DNA of 36,656 bases, from positions 1 to 36,656 of the forward strand of contig NZ_WMKZ01000038.1 of the NCBI RefSeq assembly GCF_019024285.1, written 5' to 3'. Source of the DNA: Alkalihalobacterium elongatum. Its GTDB lineage: Bacteria; Bacillota; Bacilli; Bacillales; Bacillaceae_F. Made by a program: the position numbers and the translations under genes. The notes beneath the pieces are model-generated. The model was given only the letters and a program-made list of their open reading frames with translations. It was not told the DNA's origin and made no database searches. Of the stretch, positions 20,887 through 28,901 are shown in pieces; the first letter of the stretch is position 1; every line of letters starts with the position of its first letter.

Positions 20887-21718
20887 AGGGCTTCAAGCTT
20901 TTTTTCCGGAAGCAGCTAATGAAAAAGAAGAGAAGGTTAAGGAAGTAAGGGTGGGCGATTTACGTCCCAATCCATACCAGCCTCGAAAGCATTTTTCGGA
21001 AAAAGCAATTGAAGAATTAAAAGAATCGATTCAAAACCATGGAATTCTTCAACCGCTAATTGTTAGAAAAAGTATAAAAGGCTACGAAATAGTAGTAGGT
21101 GAGAGAAGATATAGAGCTGCAATCGAAGCTGGCCTTGAAACAGTTCCCGTTGTTGTTAGAGATTTAACAGAAGAGAAGATGATGGAGTTTGCCCTTATTG
21201 AGAATTTACAACGGGAAGATTTAAATCCAATCGAAGAGGCCATTGCCTATGAAAAACTAATGCAACATTTACAAGTCACTCAAGAACAATTAGCTATTCG
21301 ATTAGGTAAAAGCCGGCCTCATGTAGCCAATCACCTTCGCTTGTTACAACTACCAAACTTAGTGCAACAACTCATTCAAGACGGGAAATTGTCAATGGGG
21401 CATGGCCGTGCGTTATTAGGTTTAAAGGATAAAAGTTCACTGTCTTCAATTCTTGAGAAGGTCATGAAGGAGAAGTTAAGTGTACGCGAGTTGGAAAGGC
21501 TCGTCCAAAAGATCAATGACAATGTTTCACGTGAAACAAAAAAACAAAAAGAGACGAAATCTCCTTTTTTAAAGTCAAGAGAGGAATCATTACGAAATTA
21601 TTTTGGGACATCGGTTACGATAAAAAAAGGTAAGAACAAAGGTAAGATAGAAATTGACTTTTTCTCTGAAGATGATTTAGAACGGATATTAGTCTTATTA
21701 GATAGGGAAACTGAATGA
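20867..21718 (+). CDS. spo0J: Chromosome-partitioning protein Spo0J (ParB)
   Basis: CTP-dependent clamp that loads at parS, spreads and recruits SMC and Soj. It starts [13 protein letters not shown], the Soj-interacting N-terminus. The CTP-binding motif is GERRYR (78-83). The helix-turn-helix region includes [18 protein letters not shown]. The C-terminal dimerisation domain ends [19 protein letters not shown]. Length 283 matches B. subtilis (282). A parS site lies inside the reading frame (21523-21538), encoding NVSRET, the same arrangement as in B. subtilis. Confidence 0.97.
   Translation: MAKGLGKGLQAFFPEAANEKEEKVKEVRVGDLRPNPYQPRKHFSEKAIEELKESIQNHGILQPLIVRKSIKGYEIVVGERRYRAAIEAGLETVPVVVRDLTEEKMMEFALIENLQREDLNPIEEAIAYEKLMQHLQVTQEQLAIRLGKSRPHVANHLRLLQLPNLVQQLIQDGKLSMGHGRALLGLKDKSSLSSILEKVMKEKLSVRELERLVQKINDNVSRETKKQKETKSPFLKSREESLRNYFGTSVTIKKGKNKGKIEIDFFSEDDLERILVLLDRETE
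21523..21538. other. parS: parS site within spo0J
   Basis: Perfect TGTTTCACGTGAAACA inside the spo0J coding sequence. The same placement is known in B. subtilis, where the site was first described. Confidence 0.97.
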
Positions 21719-21733
21719 TAACAAATTGAAAGA

Positions 21734-21764
21734 AGAGTCATCAAATATTGGTGGCTTTTCTTTG
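21734..21764 (+). terminator. Weak spo0J terminator
   Basis: AGTCATC pairs with GGTGGCT, including two G-T wobbles, across an AT-rich loop, followed by TTTTCTTT. It lies about 15 bp after the spo0J stop. Confidence 0.5.
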
Positions 21765-21919
21765 TCTTTTTAGTAATTATATGGTAAGTAATATGGGTGT
21801 AAGAAAAGACTTAGAAGTATTATACTGTTTTCGAATGATGAGCTCTAATCAACGGAAGTCAAACAATATGTTTTTATTACAACCTCGTTTATAAAGTATA
21901 TGGTAAGTAGGTGAACAAT

Positions 21920-23074
21920 ATGAGCTACATTTATTTTGACCAAGCTGCTTCGTCGTTTCCAAAACCAGAAAAGGTTGGACAAGCGGTCCTAGAAGCGATT
22001 ACTGAATATGGAGCTAATCCAGGTAGGGGAGGGCATTCTCTAGCAGTACGTGCAAATGATGTTATTTTTACAGCACGAAAAAAATTAGCTGAGATGTTCG
22101 GTGAGAAAAACCCAGCAAATGTTTGTTTTTATATGAATGCAACACAGGCACTAAATCAAGCAATACAAGGAATTCAATTTGAAGCTGGAGATCATGTCAT
22201 ATCAACAAGCTTTGAACACAATTCTGTGAGACGTCCCTTGGAAAGAGTGAAGGATACGAAAGGTATTTCTATTTCATATATTCAACCAGATGTAGATGGT
22301 AAAAGGTTGTTTGAATTATTTGAAAATGAGATTAATGAGCGAACGAAGGCGATTATTGTTAGCCATGGTTCGAATGTTACTGGAACGATCCTACCGATTG
22401 AAAAAATAGGCCAGATTGCTAAGGCACATAATCTTCTATTCATAGTAGATGCCTCACAAACTGCAGGAGTATTACCAATCGATATGAAAGAAATGAATAT
22501 TGATGTGCTTGCATTTCCTGGACATAAGGGCTTAATGGGACCACAAGGAACAGGTGTCCTTATTGTAGGAGACCACGTCGATTTAGTTCCGTTAATTTAT
22601 GGCGGGACAGGTAGTCATTCTGAAGACGTTGGCCAGCCGCAAAAAAGACCAGAGCGATATGAAAGTGGTACGTTAAATACTCCTGGAATTGCTGGACTTT
22701 TAGCTGGAATAGAGGAAATTAACAGAATAGGTTTGAGGAAAATTTATGAACATGAGGCTGAGCTAACCTCTTATTGTCTTAATAGACTAAATGAAATAGA
22801 GGGTATTTATATTTTGGGTCCAGATGGAAATACCAATCGATTAGCAGTTATTTCATTTACTATTGAAGGCATTGATATTCATGAAGCTGCGATGATTTTA
22901 GACCAACATTATCAAATTGGAGTCCGTTCTGGTTTGCATTGTTCGCCATTAGCTCATTCCTTAATAGGGACCAATGAAATAGGAGCTATTCGTGTGAGCT
23001 TTGGGCTGTATAATACAATAGAAGAAGTGGAACGTTTTATAGAAGCTGTTAAAGAGATAAAATCTTTCTTTTAA
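21920..23074 (+). CDS. Class V aminotransferase, cysteine desulfurase-like
   Basis: PLP enzyme of 384 residues in the cysteine desulfurase / selenocysteine lyase superfamily. PLP-site residues visible are His100 (SFEHNSVRR), Asp177 (VDASQ) and the Schiff-base Lys203 in FPGHKG. The probable catalytic Cys341 lies in RSGLHCSPLAH, as in group II (SufS-like) enzymes. No suf or isc scaffold genes are next to it, so its sulfur acceptor is unknown. I chose ATG 21920 because AGGTGA lies five bases upstream; a GTG at 21911 sits inside that ribosome site. It is followed 48 bp later by the DUF554 gene. Confidence 0.9.
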   Translation: MSYIYFDQAASSFPKPEKVGQAVLEAITEYGANPGRGGHSLAVRANDVIFTARKKLAEMFGEKNPANVCFYMNATQALNQAIQGIQFEAGDHVISTSFEHNSVRRPLERVKDTKGISISYIQPDVDGKRLFELFENEINERTKAIIVSHGSNVTGTILPIEKIGQIAKAHNLLFIVDASQTAGVLPIDMKEMNIDVLAFPGHKGLMGPQGTGVLIVGDHVDLVPLIYGGTGSHSEDVGQPQKRPERYESGTLNTPGIAGLLAGIEEINRIGLRKIYEHEAELTSYCLNRLNEIEGIYILGPDGNTNRLAVISFTIEGIDIHEAAMILDQHYQIGVRSGLHCSPLAHSLIGTNEIGAIRVSFGLYNTIEEVERFIEAVKEIKSFF

Positions 23075-23122
23075 TCGCTTTTATGAAAAAAAGAAAGAGA
23101 TTGTGCTAAAGGTGGAGAAACT

Positions 23123-23857
23123 ATGGTTTTATTAGGTACGATTGTCAATGGCGTGGCAATTATTTTAGGGGCATTGTTAGGATCGCTTATTAAAAATATT
23201 CCAGAGCGAGTAAAATCAACTGTCATGCAAGCTATTTCATTGGCTGTTATTGTTTTAGGAATAAATATGGGGTTAAAAAGTGATCAATTTCTTATTGTCA
23301 TTGGTAGTTTAGTGGTAGGTGCATTGCTTGGAGAACGCTGGGATTTAGAAGAAAAATTAAATCGTTTAGGTAAGTGGTTAGAAACGAAAGTAGGGGCAAA
23401 AGAAAGTGGAGGAATTGCCAAAGGGTTTGTAACGACTACCTTAATCTATGTTGTAGGTGCAATGGCGATTATTGGTGCTTTAGATAGTGGTTTACGTGGA
23501 GATCATTCTGTATTATATACCAAGGCAATGCTTGATGGATTTTCAGCAATTATTTTTACTTCAGCCTTAGGTATAGGTGTTATTTTTTCAGCAATCCCCG
23601 TGATGATTTATCAAGGAGCCATTGCATTATTTGCGACACAAATTGACCGATTCATACCTACAGAGTTAATGGATACTTTTATCGTTGAAATGACAGCTAC
23701 TGGTGGAATTATGATTATCGCGATTGGATTAAATATATTAGGGCTGACGAAAATTAGGGTAGCGAATTTACTACCTTCGATACTGGTTACAGCTATTTTA
23801 GTAACATGCGTATATTATTGGAACTCAATTATTGCCTTTTTCTCATTTTTTGGGTAA
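23123..23857 (+). CDS. DUF554 membrane protein
   Basis: A 244-residue integral membrane protein with about six or seven hydrophobic segments. It opens with GTIVNGVAIILGALLG and contains GERWDLEEKLNRLG and a central glycine- and alanine-rich DGFSAIIFTSALGIGVIFSA, matching the DUF554 family (E. coli YqgA, B. subtilis YdfK). The function is unknown; a transporter role has been suggested for the family but is not shown. AGGTGG precedes the ATG. It converges with yyaC and shares a bidirectional terminator with it. Confidence 0.88.
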   Translation: MVLLGTIVNGVAIILGALLGSLIKNIPERVKSTVMQAISLAVIVLGINMGLKSDQFLIVIGSLVVGALLGERWDLEEKLNRLGKWLETKVGAKESGGIAKGFVTTTLIYVVGAMAIIGALDSGLRGDHSVLYTKAMLDGFSAIIFTSALGIGVIFSAIPVMIYQGAIALFATQIDRFIPTELMDTFIVEMTATGGIMIIAIGLNILGLTKIRVANLLPSILVTAILVTCVYYWNSIIAFFSFFG

Positions 23858-23893
23858 AAAAAGAAACTCATCTATTACAGATGAGTTTCTTTT
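23856..23893. terminator. Bidirectional terminator between the DUF554 gene and yyaC
   Basis: AGAAACTCATCT (23862-23873) pairs perfectly with AGATGAGTTTCT (23879-23890) around a 5-nt loop. An A-run precedes it and a T-run follows, so it works for both converging genes. The yyaC stop codon (23875-23877) lies in the loop. Confidence 0.9.
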
Positions 23894-24525
23894 CGTTCTC
23901 GTAGAAAAATACTAGGTTTTAACGTTTGTAATAGACTTGTTTTTTTCTCTGGCCGTTCGGAGAGAGTATGATCTGTTAAATATAAGCTAGAAGCAACAAG
24001 GTTAGCCATTTTCATCACGGTATGCAATCTTGTATTCTGTAAGACAAAATATTCCATCATTCCACCAACATTAACTATGCCAGTAATGTGCATATTTCCG
24101 ACTTCTGGCAATTTCTTATTAACAGCAGCACCTGGTTTAACAGGGCCCTTAGCAACAGTAATATGCCCAACACTATTTAAACGTCCCAGGCATGCATCGA
24201 TACCGATGATATAAGGGTTTCTATGATTCTGATCGATTTCTGATAGTTTTTCCTCAAGATTGACAGCGTGGACAGGGTGTTCGAGTGTTCCGTATACCGT
24301 AAATTTTGATAAATGCTTTTCGGAAAGCTTCGTACCAATTAAAGGACCTAAAGAATCTCCCGTTGAACGATCTGTACCAATGCAAACAATGACTAGATCA
24401 CGATGCGCGTGCGGGCTTAATATTTCACCAAGTTGTTCTGAAATCGAATGTTTTGCATTAGGCTCATCCATATGAAAACGAGAAGGAGGAGCTTTTTTAG
24501 GAAAAATATTTCGATTAAGAATCAT
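23875..24525 (-). CDS. yyaC: Sporulation protein YyaC (germination-protease-like)
   Basis: A 216-residue protein of the YyaC family, related in fold to the germination protease and to hydrogenase maturation proteases. Key blocks are VIVCIGTDRSTGDSLGPLIG, IGIDACLG and GVVNVGG-like GIVNVGGMMEYFVLQNTRL. In B. subtilis yyaC lies near spo0J and is linked to sporulation. The ATG at 24525 has AAGGAGAG just upstream; a start 20 codons earlier has no ribosome site and would add a Tyr-rich stretch unlike the family. It is the only gene on the lagging strand of the right replichore in this window. Confidence 0.92.
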   Translation of the reverse strand: MILNRNIFPKKAPPSRFHMDEPNAKHSISEQLGEILSPHAHRDLVIVCIGTDRSTGDSLGPLIGTKLSEKHLSKFTVYGTLEHPVHAVNLEEKLSEIDQNHRNPYIIGIDACLGRLNSVGHITVAKGPVKPGAAVNKKLPEVGNMHITGIVNVGGMMEYFVLQNTRLHTVMKMANLVASSLYLTDHTLSERPEKKTSLLQTLKPSIFLRERKETHL

Positions 24526-24680
24526 ATATTTCTCTCCTTTGCAATAGTAGTAACAGTATACGGATATTTTTTCCTTTCTATACATAAAGAGAGAAGAAAA
24601 GGTAGCAAAGATATAGAGGCTATGGAAACTATCCTTTCTGTTTTGCTAAAAGTACAAGCATTGGAAGGAGAGACATTGAA

Positions 24681-25703
24681 TTGGTGACTAATGGACTAAA
24701 ATGGTTATTTTTAATTATTGGTACGATGATAGGAGCAGGGTATGCTTCTGGAAGAGAACTGTGGGAATTTTTTGGGAGTGAAAGTGGACTAGCAATTATA
24801 CTATTTGCCATTTTGTTTATTGTGAGTTGTACAGTTATTTTAAAAATCAGCTACAAGTTTCAATCTTCTCACTATATTCCAGTATTGCAAACGTTGATGG
24901 GAAAGCAGTTTACTAAAGTATATGATGTAATGATTGTCCTTTATTTGTTTTCTACAACAGTTATTATGCTTGCAGGTGGAGGAGCTACGTTAGAAGTCAT
25001 TCATTTACCTTATTGGTTCGGAATTGGTATCATTTGTAGTTTGCTTATTTTACTATTCGTATGGGATACAAAAGGAATGACATCAATGAATGCATTTGTT
25101 ATTCCCATTTTAATTATTTGTTTGTTAACCGTTCTGTTTGCCTTCCAATACATGAAGGGCTTTCCCTTTGAAATTTCATTGAGTGAACAAAGGAACTGGC
25201 CTGCGGCTTTAACCTTTACAGCTTTGAATATTTTACCCTTAATTGCCGTTTTATCAGCGATTGGAAAGGAAATTAAACATGAAGGTGAAATCTGGATAGC
25301 GAGTATTGGGAGTGGAGTCATTTTAGGAAGCATCTCATTTTTATATAATGAGTCGTTGCTTCAAGTGGCTGGGGAAATCATTTTGTATGAAATTCCACTT
25401 TTCGCTATTTTAAAGCATTATCCTTATTTCATGGTTTTACTTATGTCAGGATTGTTATGGATTGCTATTTATACGACAGCAGCAGCTGGAGTTTTTGGCT
25501 TAGTGTCAAGATTTAGAGAGTATGTTAAGTTACCTGTATGGCTTCTAGCTACAATACTCTTAATGACAATGGTCCCGCTCACGACATTTGGTTTCTCAAC
25601 ACTCATTTCCATCTTGTACCCATTATATGGTGTTTTGAATTTATATGTTTTGGCTGCGATCCTCCTTTATCCGATATTGCGGAAGGGAACATTCAGTAAA
25701 TAA
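24681..25703 (+). CDS. YkvI-family membrane protein
   Basis: A 340-residue integral membrane protein with about nine or ten hydrophobic segments. The first segment has GTMIGAGYASGREL, which matches the GAGFASGQE motif of the YkvI family (distantly related to amino acid/sodium symporters). Substrate and role are unknown. The start is TTG at 24681 or GTG at 24684, both after GGAAGGAGAG; no ATG fits. The gene points away from yyaC, and the 155-bp gap between their start codons must hold both promoters. Confidence 0.8.
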   Translation: MVTNGLKWLFLIIGTMIGAGYASGRELWEFFGSESGLAIILFAILFIVSCTVILKISYKFQSSHYIPVLQTLMGKQFTKVYDVMIVLYLFSTTVIMLAGGGATLEVIHLPYWFGIGIICSLLILLFVWDTKGMTSMNAFVIPILIICLLTVLFAFQYMKGFPFEISLSEQRNWPAALTFTALNILPLIAVLSAIGKEIKHEGEIWIASIGSGVILGSISFLYNESLLQVAGEIILYEIPLFAILKHYPYFMVLLMSGLLWIAIYTTAAAGVFGLVSRFREYVKLPVWLLATILLMTMVPLTTFGFSTLISILYPLYGVLNLYVLAAILLYPILRKGTFSK

Positions 25704-25790
25704 ATACCTTTACCAAATTCCTTCTTTTCATTATAGTAGTGTATAATAATGAAAAATGGACGAACGTCTCTTGGTAGAGGAGGTCGATTC

Positions 25791-25988
25791 ATGAGCGATA
25801 AAAATTTTGAGATTAATGATGTTGTTGAAATGAAAAAAGCCCATCCATGTGGAGAAAATCGTTGGAAGATTATACGGATGGGAATGGACATCCGTATAAA
25901 ATGTCAAGGCTGTAACCATAGTGTAATGCTGCCCAGAAAAGAGTTTAGTCGAAAATTAAAAAAGATCATTGAAAAAGGCGAACAATGA
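25791..25988 (+). CDS. yyzM: DUF951 protein (YyzM-like)
   Basis: A 65-residue protein matching DUF951: NDVVEMKKAHPCG, WKIIRMGMDIRIKCQGC, VMLPRKEF. The Cys of HPCG and the CxxC later could bind a metal; this is inference. The function is unknown. ATG 25791 follows GAGGAGG at good spacing, and an upstream in-frame ATG at 25749 has none. It lies two genes before ychF, as in related Bacilli. Confidence 0.88.
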   Translation: MSDKNFEINDVVEMKKAHPCGENRWKIIRMGMDIRIKCQGCNHSVMLPRKEFSRKLKKIIEKGEQ

Positions 25989-26031
25989 TCACGAACAGGA
26001 AGTGGACTATTTAAAGTCGTAGAACCCATGG

Positions 26032-26058
26032 ATAGTAAAATGTACGATATTTTACTAT
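26032..26058. repeat. Inverted repeat in the yyzM-ychF spacer
   Basis: ATAGTAAAAT (26032-26041) and ATTTTACTAT (26049-26058) form a perfect 10-bp stem with a 7-nt loop. No T-run follows, so it is a poor terminator and could be an operator or simply a hairpin. A run of nine T lies later, at about 26099-26108, without a good stem. Confidence 0.6.
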
Positions 26059-26188
26059 TTGTCTACAAATGAGGGGGATACGGCTGGTCAGCTTCTTGTT
26101 TTTTTTTTGAACTATCTCTATAATTGTGAAAGGTATAAAGATAATGGCGATATTATGCAATTTTTTAATCTAAAGGAAGTGATGACCG

Positions 26189-27286
26189 ATGGCTTTAACA
26201 GCTGGTATTGTCGGTTTACCGAATGTTGGTAAATCAACATTGTTTAATGCAATAACACAAGCAGGAGCAGAATCTGCAAATTACCCGTTCTGTACGATTG
26301 ACCCGAATGTTGGAATGGTTGAAGTACCAGATGTTCGTCTTAACCGATTAACAGAGCTCGTACAACCGAAAAAAACAGTACCAACAACGTTTGAATTCAC
26401 AGATATTGCTGGAATTGTTGAAGGAGCAAGTAAAGGTGAAGGTTTAGGAAATAAATTTTTATCTCATATTCGTCAAGTGGATGCAATTTGTCACGTTGTT
26501 CGCTGTTTTGAAGATGAGAACATTACTCATGTTGCCGGTCGAGTAAACCCTATTAATGATATTGAAGTAATCAATTTAGAATTGATTTTAGCTGATTTAG
26601 AATCAGTTGATAAACGAATCGATCGCGTAGGAAAAATGGCGAGACAAAAAGATAAAGAAGCGATGTTAGAGCATGAAGCTCTATTAAAGCTTAAAGAAGC
26701 ATTCGAGAATGAAAAACCAGCTCGAAGTGTAGAGCTTACAGAAGCGGAAGCAAAGGTTGTTTACGGACTTCACCTATTGACGATGAAGCCAGTTTTATAC
26801 GTAGCCAATGTTAGTGAAGAAGATTTACTAGGTGACGATAACGAATATGTAAAAATGGTAAAAGAGTTTGCTGTAAGTGAAAACTCTCAAGTAATTGTTG
26901 TCTGTGCAAAAATTGAATCGGAAATTGCTGAGTTAGATGGTGATGAAAAAGCGATGTTCCTAGAAGAGTTAGGCATTGAAGAATCTGGTTTAGATCAGTT
27001 AATTCGTGCATCTTACCATCTTCTTGGTCTTCGTACTTACTTTACGGCTGGCGTTCAAGAAGTTCGTGCATGGACGATTAAGCAAGGAATGAAGGCACCG
27101 CAAGCTGCAGGTGTCATTCACTCTGATTTTGAACGTGGATTTATCCGTGCTGAAGTTGTTGCTTATAATGACCTTGTGGAAGCAGGGACAATGGCAGTAG
27201 CGAAAGAAAAAGGGAAAGTTCGCCTTGAAGGAAAAGAATATATTGTCGAAGATGGAGACGTAATTCACTTCCGTTTTAACGTTTAA
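26189..27286 (+). CDS. ychF: Redox-regulated ATPase YchF
   Basis: Universally conserved Obg-family P-loop protein that binds ribosomes. Walker A is GLPNVGKST (9-17) and G3 is DIAG (72-75). The G4 motif, NKxD in true GTPases, reads NVSE (207-210), consistent with the known preference of YchF for ATP. A C-terminal TGS domain ends GDVIHFRFNV. Length 365 is normal. GGAAGTGATG lies upstream of the ATG. Confidence 0.98.
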   Translation: MALTAGIVGLPNVGKSTLFNAITQAGAESANYPFCTIDPNVGMVEVPDVRLNRLTELVQPKKTVPTTFEFTDIAGIVEGASKGEGLGNKFLSHIRQVDAICHVVRCFEDENITHVAGRVNPINDIEVINLELILADLESVDKRIDRVGKMARQKDKEAMLEHEALLKLKEAFENEKPARSVELTEAEAKVVYGLHLLTMKPVLYVANVSEEDLLGDDNEYVKMVKEFAVSENSQVIVVCAKIESEIAELDGDEKAMFLEELGIEESGLDQLIRASYHLLGLRTYFTAGVQEVRAWTIKQGMKAPQAAGVIHSDFERGFIRAEVVAYNDLVEAGTMAVAKEKGKVRLEGKEYIVEDGDVIHFRFNV

Positions 27287-27320
27287 ACTTTTAAAGTAAG
27301 TATAGCAAGCGGACGAGTTA

Positions 27321-27377
27321 CCACAGGATGTAGTGACTTCGACGTTCCCACAGGACGTGGGGCTCTTAGTCGAAGGT
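27321..27377. repeat. Nested hairpin element downstream of ychF
   Basis: CTTCGAC (27337-27343) pairs with GTCGAAG (27369-27375); inside it CCCAC (27347-27351) pairs with GTGGG (27357-27361). A degenerate copy of the inner hairpin, CCACAGGATGTAGT, precedes it at 27321. There is no T-tract. The look is that of dispersed Bacillaceae intergenic repeats, which I cannot verify here. Confidence 0.65.
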
Positions 27378-27427
27378 CTTCTACCGACAGCAATTTTCCC
27401 AGACTTTTCGAATATGCTCTTAAAAGC

Positions 27428-27456
27428 TTGTATAGTACAAGCCACTCTGGTATAAT
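27428..27456 (+). promoter_or_regulatory. rpsF operon promoter
   Basis: TTGTAT (27428-27433), 17 bp, perfect TATAAT (27451-27456) with an extended -10 (TGG just before it), 83 bp upstream of rpsF. Confidence 0.75.
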
Positions 27457-27489
27457 ACTTCAATGTGAGTAAATTACATTTGTTTTTTG

Positions 27490-27528
27490 CTCCTTGCTCC
27501 GTTGATGGAGCCGTTAGACCAAAAGGAG
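27490..27528 (+). promoter_or_regulatory. Probable S6:S18-binding leader RNA of rpsF
   Basis: CTCCTT (27490-27495) can pair with AAGGAG (27523-27528), which is the rpsF ribosome binding site. Inside, GCTCC (27496-27500) pairs with GGAGC (27507-27511), leaving CGTTAGACCAA on the 3' side unpaired and CCG (27511-27513) at the junction. An RNA motif with a conserved CCG, bound by the S6:S18 protein pair and giving feedback control, is known for rpsF-rpsR leaders. Fold and location agree; binding is inferred. Confidence 0.7.
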
Positions 27529-27538
27529 GTGACGAGGA

Positions 27539-27826
27539 ATGCGTAAATACGAAATCATGTACATTATTGCGCCAAACCTTGATGAAGCTGCTACAAAGGA
27601 GCTAGTTGAGCGTTTCAATGGTGTATTAACTAATAATGGTGCTGAGATCGAGAAGGTTGAAGAAAAAGGTAAACGTCGTTTAGCTTATGAAATCAATGAC
27701 TTCCGCGAAGGTTATTATGTTTTAATTAATGTAATGGCTAATCCAGAAGCAATTGCTGAATTCAACCGTCTAGTTAAGATCAACGAAAACATCATTCGTT
27801 TATTAATCGTTAAAGACGAACAATAA
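27539..27826 (+). CDS. rpsF: Ribosomal protein bS6
   Basis: Small-subunit ribosomal protein that binds 16S rRNA together with S18. The 95 residues begin [16 protein letters not shown] and contain [17 protein letters not shown], typical of the family. AAAAGGAGGTG precedes the ATG. First gene of rpsF-ssb-rpsR, with a leader that can hide its ribosome site. Confidence 0.98.
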   Translation: MRKYEIMYIIAPNLDEAATKELVERFNGVLTNNGAEIEKVEEKGKRRLAYEINDFREGYYVLINVMANPEAIAEFNRLVKINENIIRLLIVKDEQ

Positions 27827-27831
27827 AAATT

Positions 27832-27860
27832 AAAAGTTCATTAGAAACTTTTGAACTTTT
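27832..27860. repeat. AT-rich hairpin between rpsF and ssb
   Basis: AAAAGTTCA (27832-27840) pairs perfectly with TGAACTTTT (27852-27860) around an 11-nt loop. With its T-rich 3' arm it could reduce read-through or define an mRNA end, which would make rpsF more abundant than ssb and rpsR. Termination strength looks low. Confidence 0.5.
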
Positions 27861-27893
27861 ACTAGAAGAAGTGAAATATTGGGAGGGGTTCTG

Positions 27894-28400
27894 ATGATTA
27901 ACCGTGTCGTCCTTGTCGGGCGTCTAACAAAAGACCCAGAGTTACGTTATACTCCAAATGGTGTAGCAGTAGCGAACTTTACTCTTGCTGTGAATCGACC
28001 GTTTTCGAATCAGCAAGGTGATCGTGAAGCTGACTTTATTAACTGTATCGTCTGGAGAAAGCCTGCTGAAAATGTAGCAAACTTCTTGAAAAAAGGTAGT
28101 CTTGCTGGTTTAGAAGGTCGTATTCAGACACGTAGCTATGATAATAATGAAGGTCGCCGAGTTTATGTGACAGAAGTTGTCGCTGATAGCGTACAATTTC
28201 TTGAGCCAAAAGGTTCAGGTGGTGGCGGCGGTGGCGGTGCTCAAGGCGGAAACGACTTTTATAGCCGTGGACCAGCACCAACTGGCCAAGGAGGATACGG
28301 TCAACAGAATCCTAATCGTAACCAATCTCGATTGGACGAGGATCCGTTTGCATCAGATGGTAGTAGCATTGACATTTCTGATGATGATTTACCATTCTAG
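27894..28400 (+). CDS. ssb: Single-stranded DNA-binding protein
   Basis: Essential SSB of 168 residues. The N-terminal OB fold starts [19 protein letters not shown] and contains NFTLAVNR and [10 protein letters not shown]. It is followed by a Gly/Gln/Asn-rich linker that includes seven consecutive glycines, and ends in the acidic tip DDDLPF that docks partner proteins. ATG 27894 is chosen because GGGAGGGG lies just upstream; an in-frame TTG five codons earlier would place that ribosome site inside the gene. It stands between rpsF and rpsR, as in B. subtilis. Confidence 0.98.
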   Translation: MINRVVLVGRLTKDPELRYTPNGVAVANFTLAVNRPFSNQQGDREADFINCIVWRKPAENVANFLKKGSLAGLEGRIQTRSYDNNEGRRVYVTEVVADSVQFLEPKGSGGGGGGGAQGGNDFYSRGPAPTGQGGYGQQNPNRNQSRLDEDPFASDGSSIDISDDDLPF

Positions 28401-28473
28401 TTGTAGACAAAACTCCCATGACTGGACAAAAAGTGGATTGAATATATAAATCTAATATGAAGGAGGAATTACA

Positions 28474-28710
28474 ATGGCTCGTAGAGGACGTGGACCAAAA
28501 CGCCGTAAAGTATGTTACTTTACTGTAAACAAAATCGAGAAAATCGATTACAAAGATACTGATCTTCTTAAGAAGTTCATTTCTGAGCGTGGTAAAATCT
28601 TACCTCGTCGTGTAACTGGTACTTCTGCAAAATACCAACGTCAATTAACTACTGCAATTAAGCGTGCTCGTCAAATCGCTTTATTACCGTACGTTAATGA
28701 AGTTAACTAA
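28474..28710 (+). CDS. rpsR: Ribosomal protein bS18
   Basis: Small-subunit protein of 78 residues that pairs with S6. The sequence [20 protein letters not shown] and [21 protein letters not shown] are family hallmarks. AAGGAGG precedes the ATG. Last gene of the operon, with a strong terminator after it. Confidence 0.98.
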   Translation: MARRGRGPKRRKVCYFTVNKIEKIDYKDTDLLKKFISERGKILPRRVTGTSAKYQRQLTTAIKRARQIALLPYVNEVN

Positions 28711-28733
28711 TAATTACTAATTATTAACTGTTA

Positions 28734-28772
28734 GGCATGGTAGAGAATTAAATCTCTCTACCATGCCTTTTT
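28734..28772 (+). terminator. rpsF-ssb-rpsR operon terminator
   Basis: GGCATGGTAGAGA (28734-28746) pairs perfectly with TCTCTACCATGCC (28755-28767), followed by TTTTTG. Confidence 0.95.
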
Positions 28773-28901
28773 GTTTTGTTTTTATTTCAGTCGAATTTAA
28801 TTTATATCAACAATATCCTTTACAGTGCTTTTTGCTAAGCCCTTATATGAAGAATGAATATATACAGGTTGGTCAAAAATAATAGTAAAGGAGGATAGGA
28901 A

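Noticed and set aside
24526-24585. Longer yyaC form starting at 24585
   Set aside because: The extension has no ribosome site and adds a Tyr/Cys-rich stretch, whereas AAGGAGAG directly precedes the ATG at 24525.
26999-27463. Open frame of 154 codons on the minus strand over the 3' end of ychF
   Set aside because: It is antisense to the conserved TGS domain of ychF and to the palindromic element downstream, without a ribosome site or recognisable domain.
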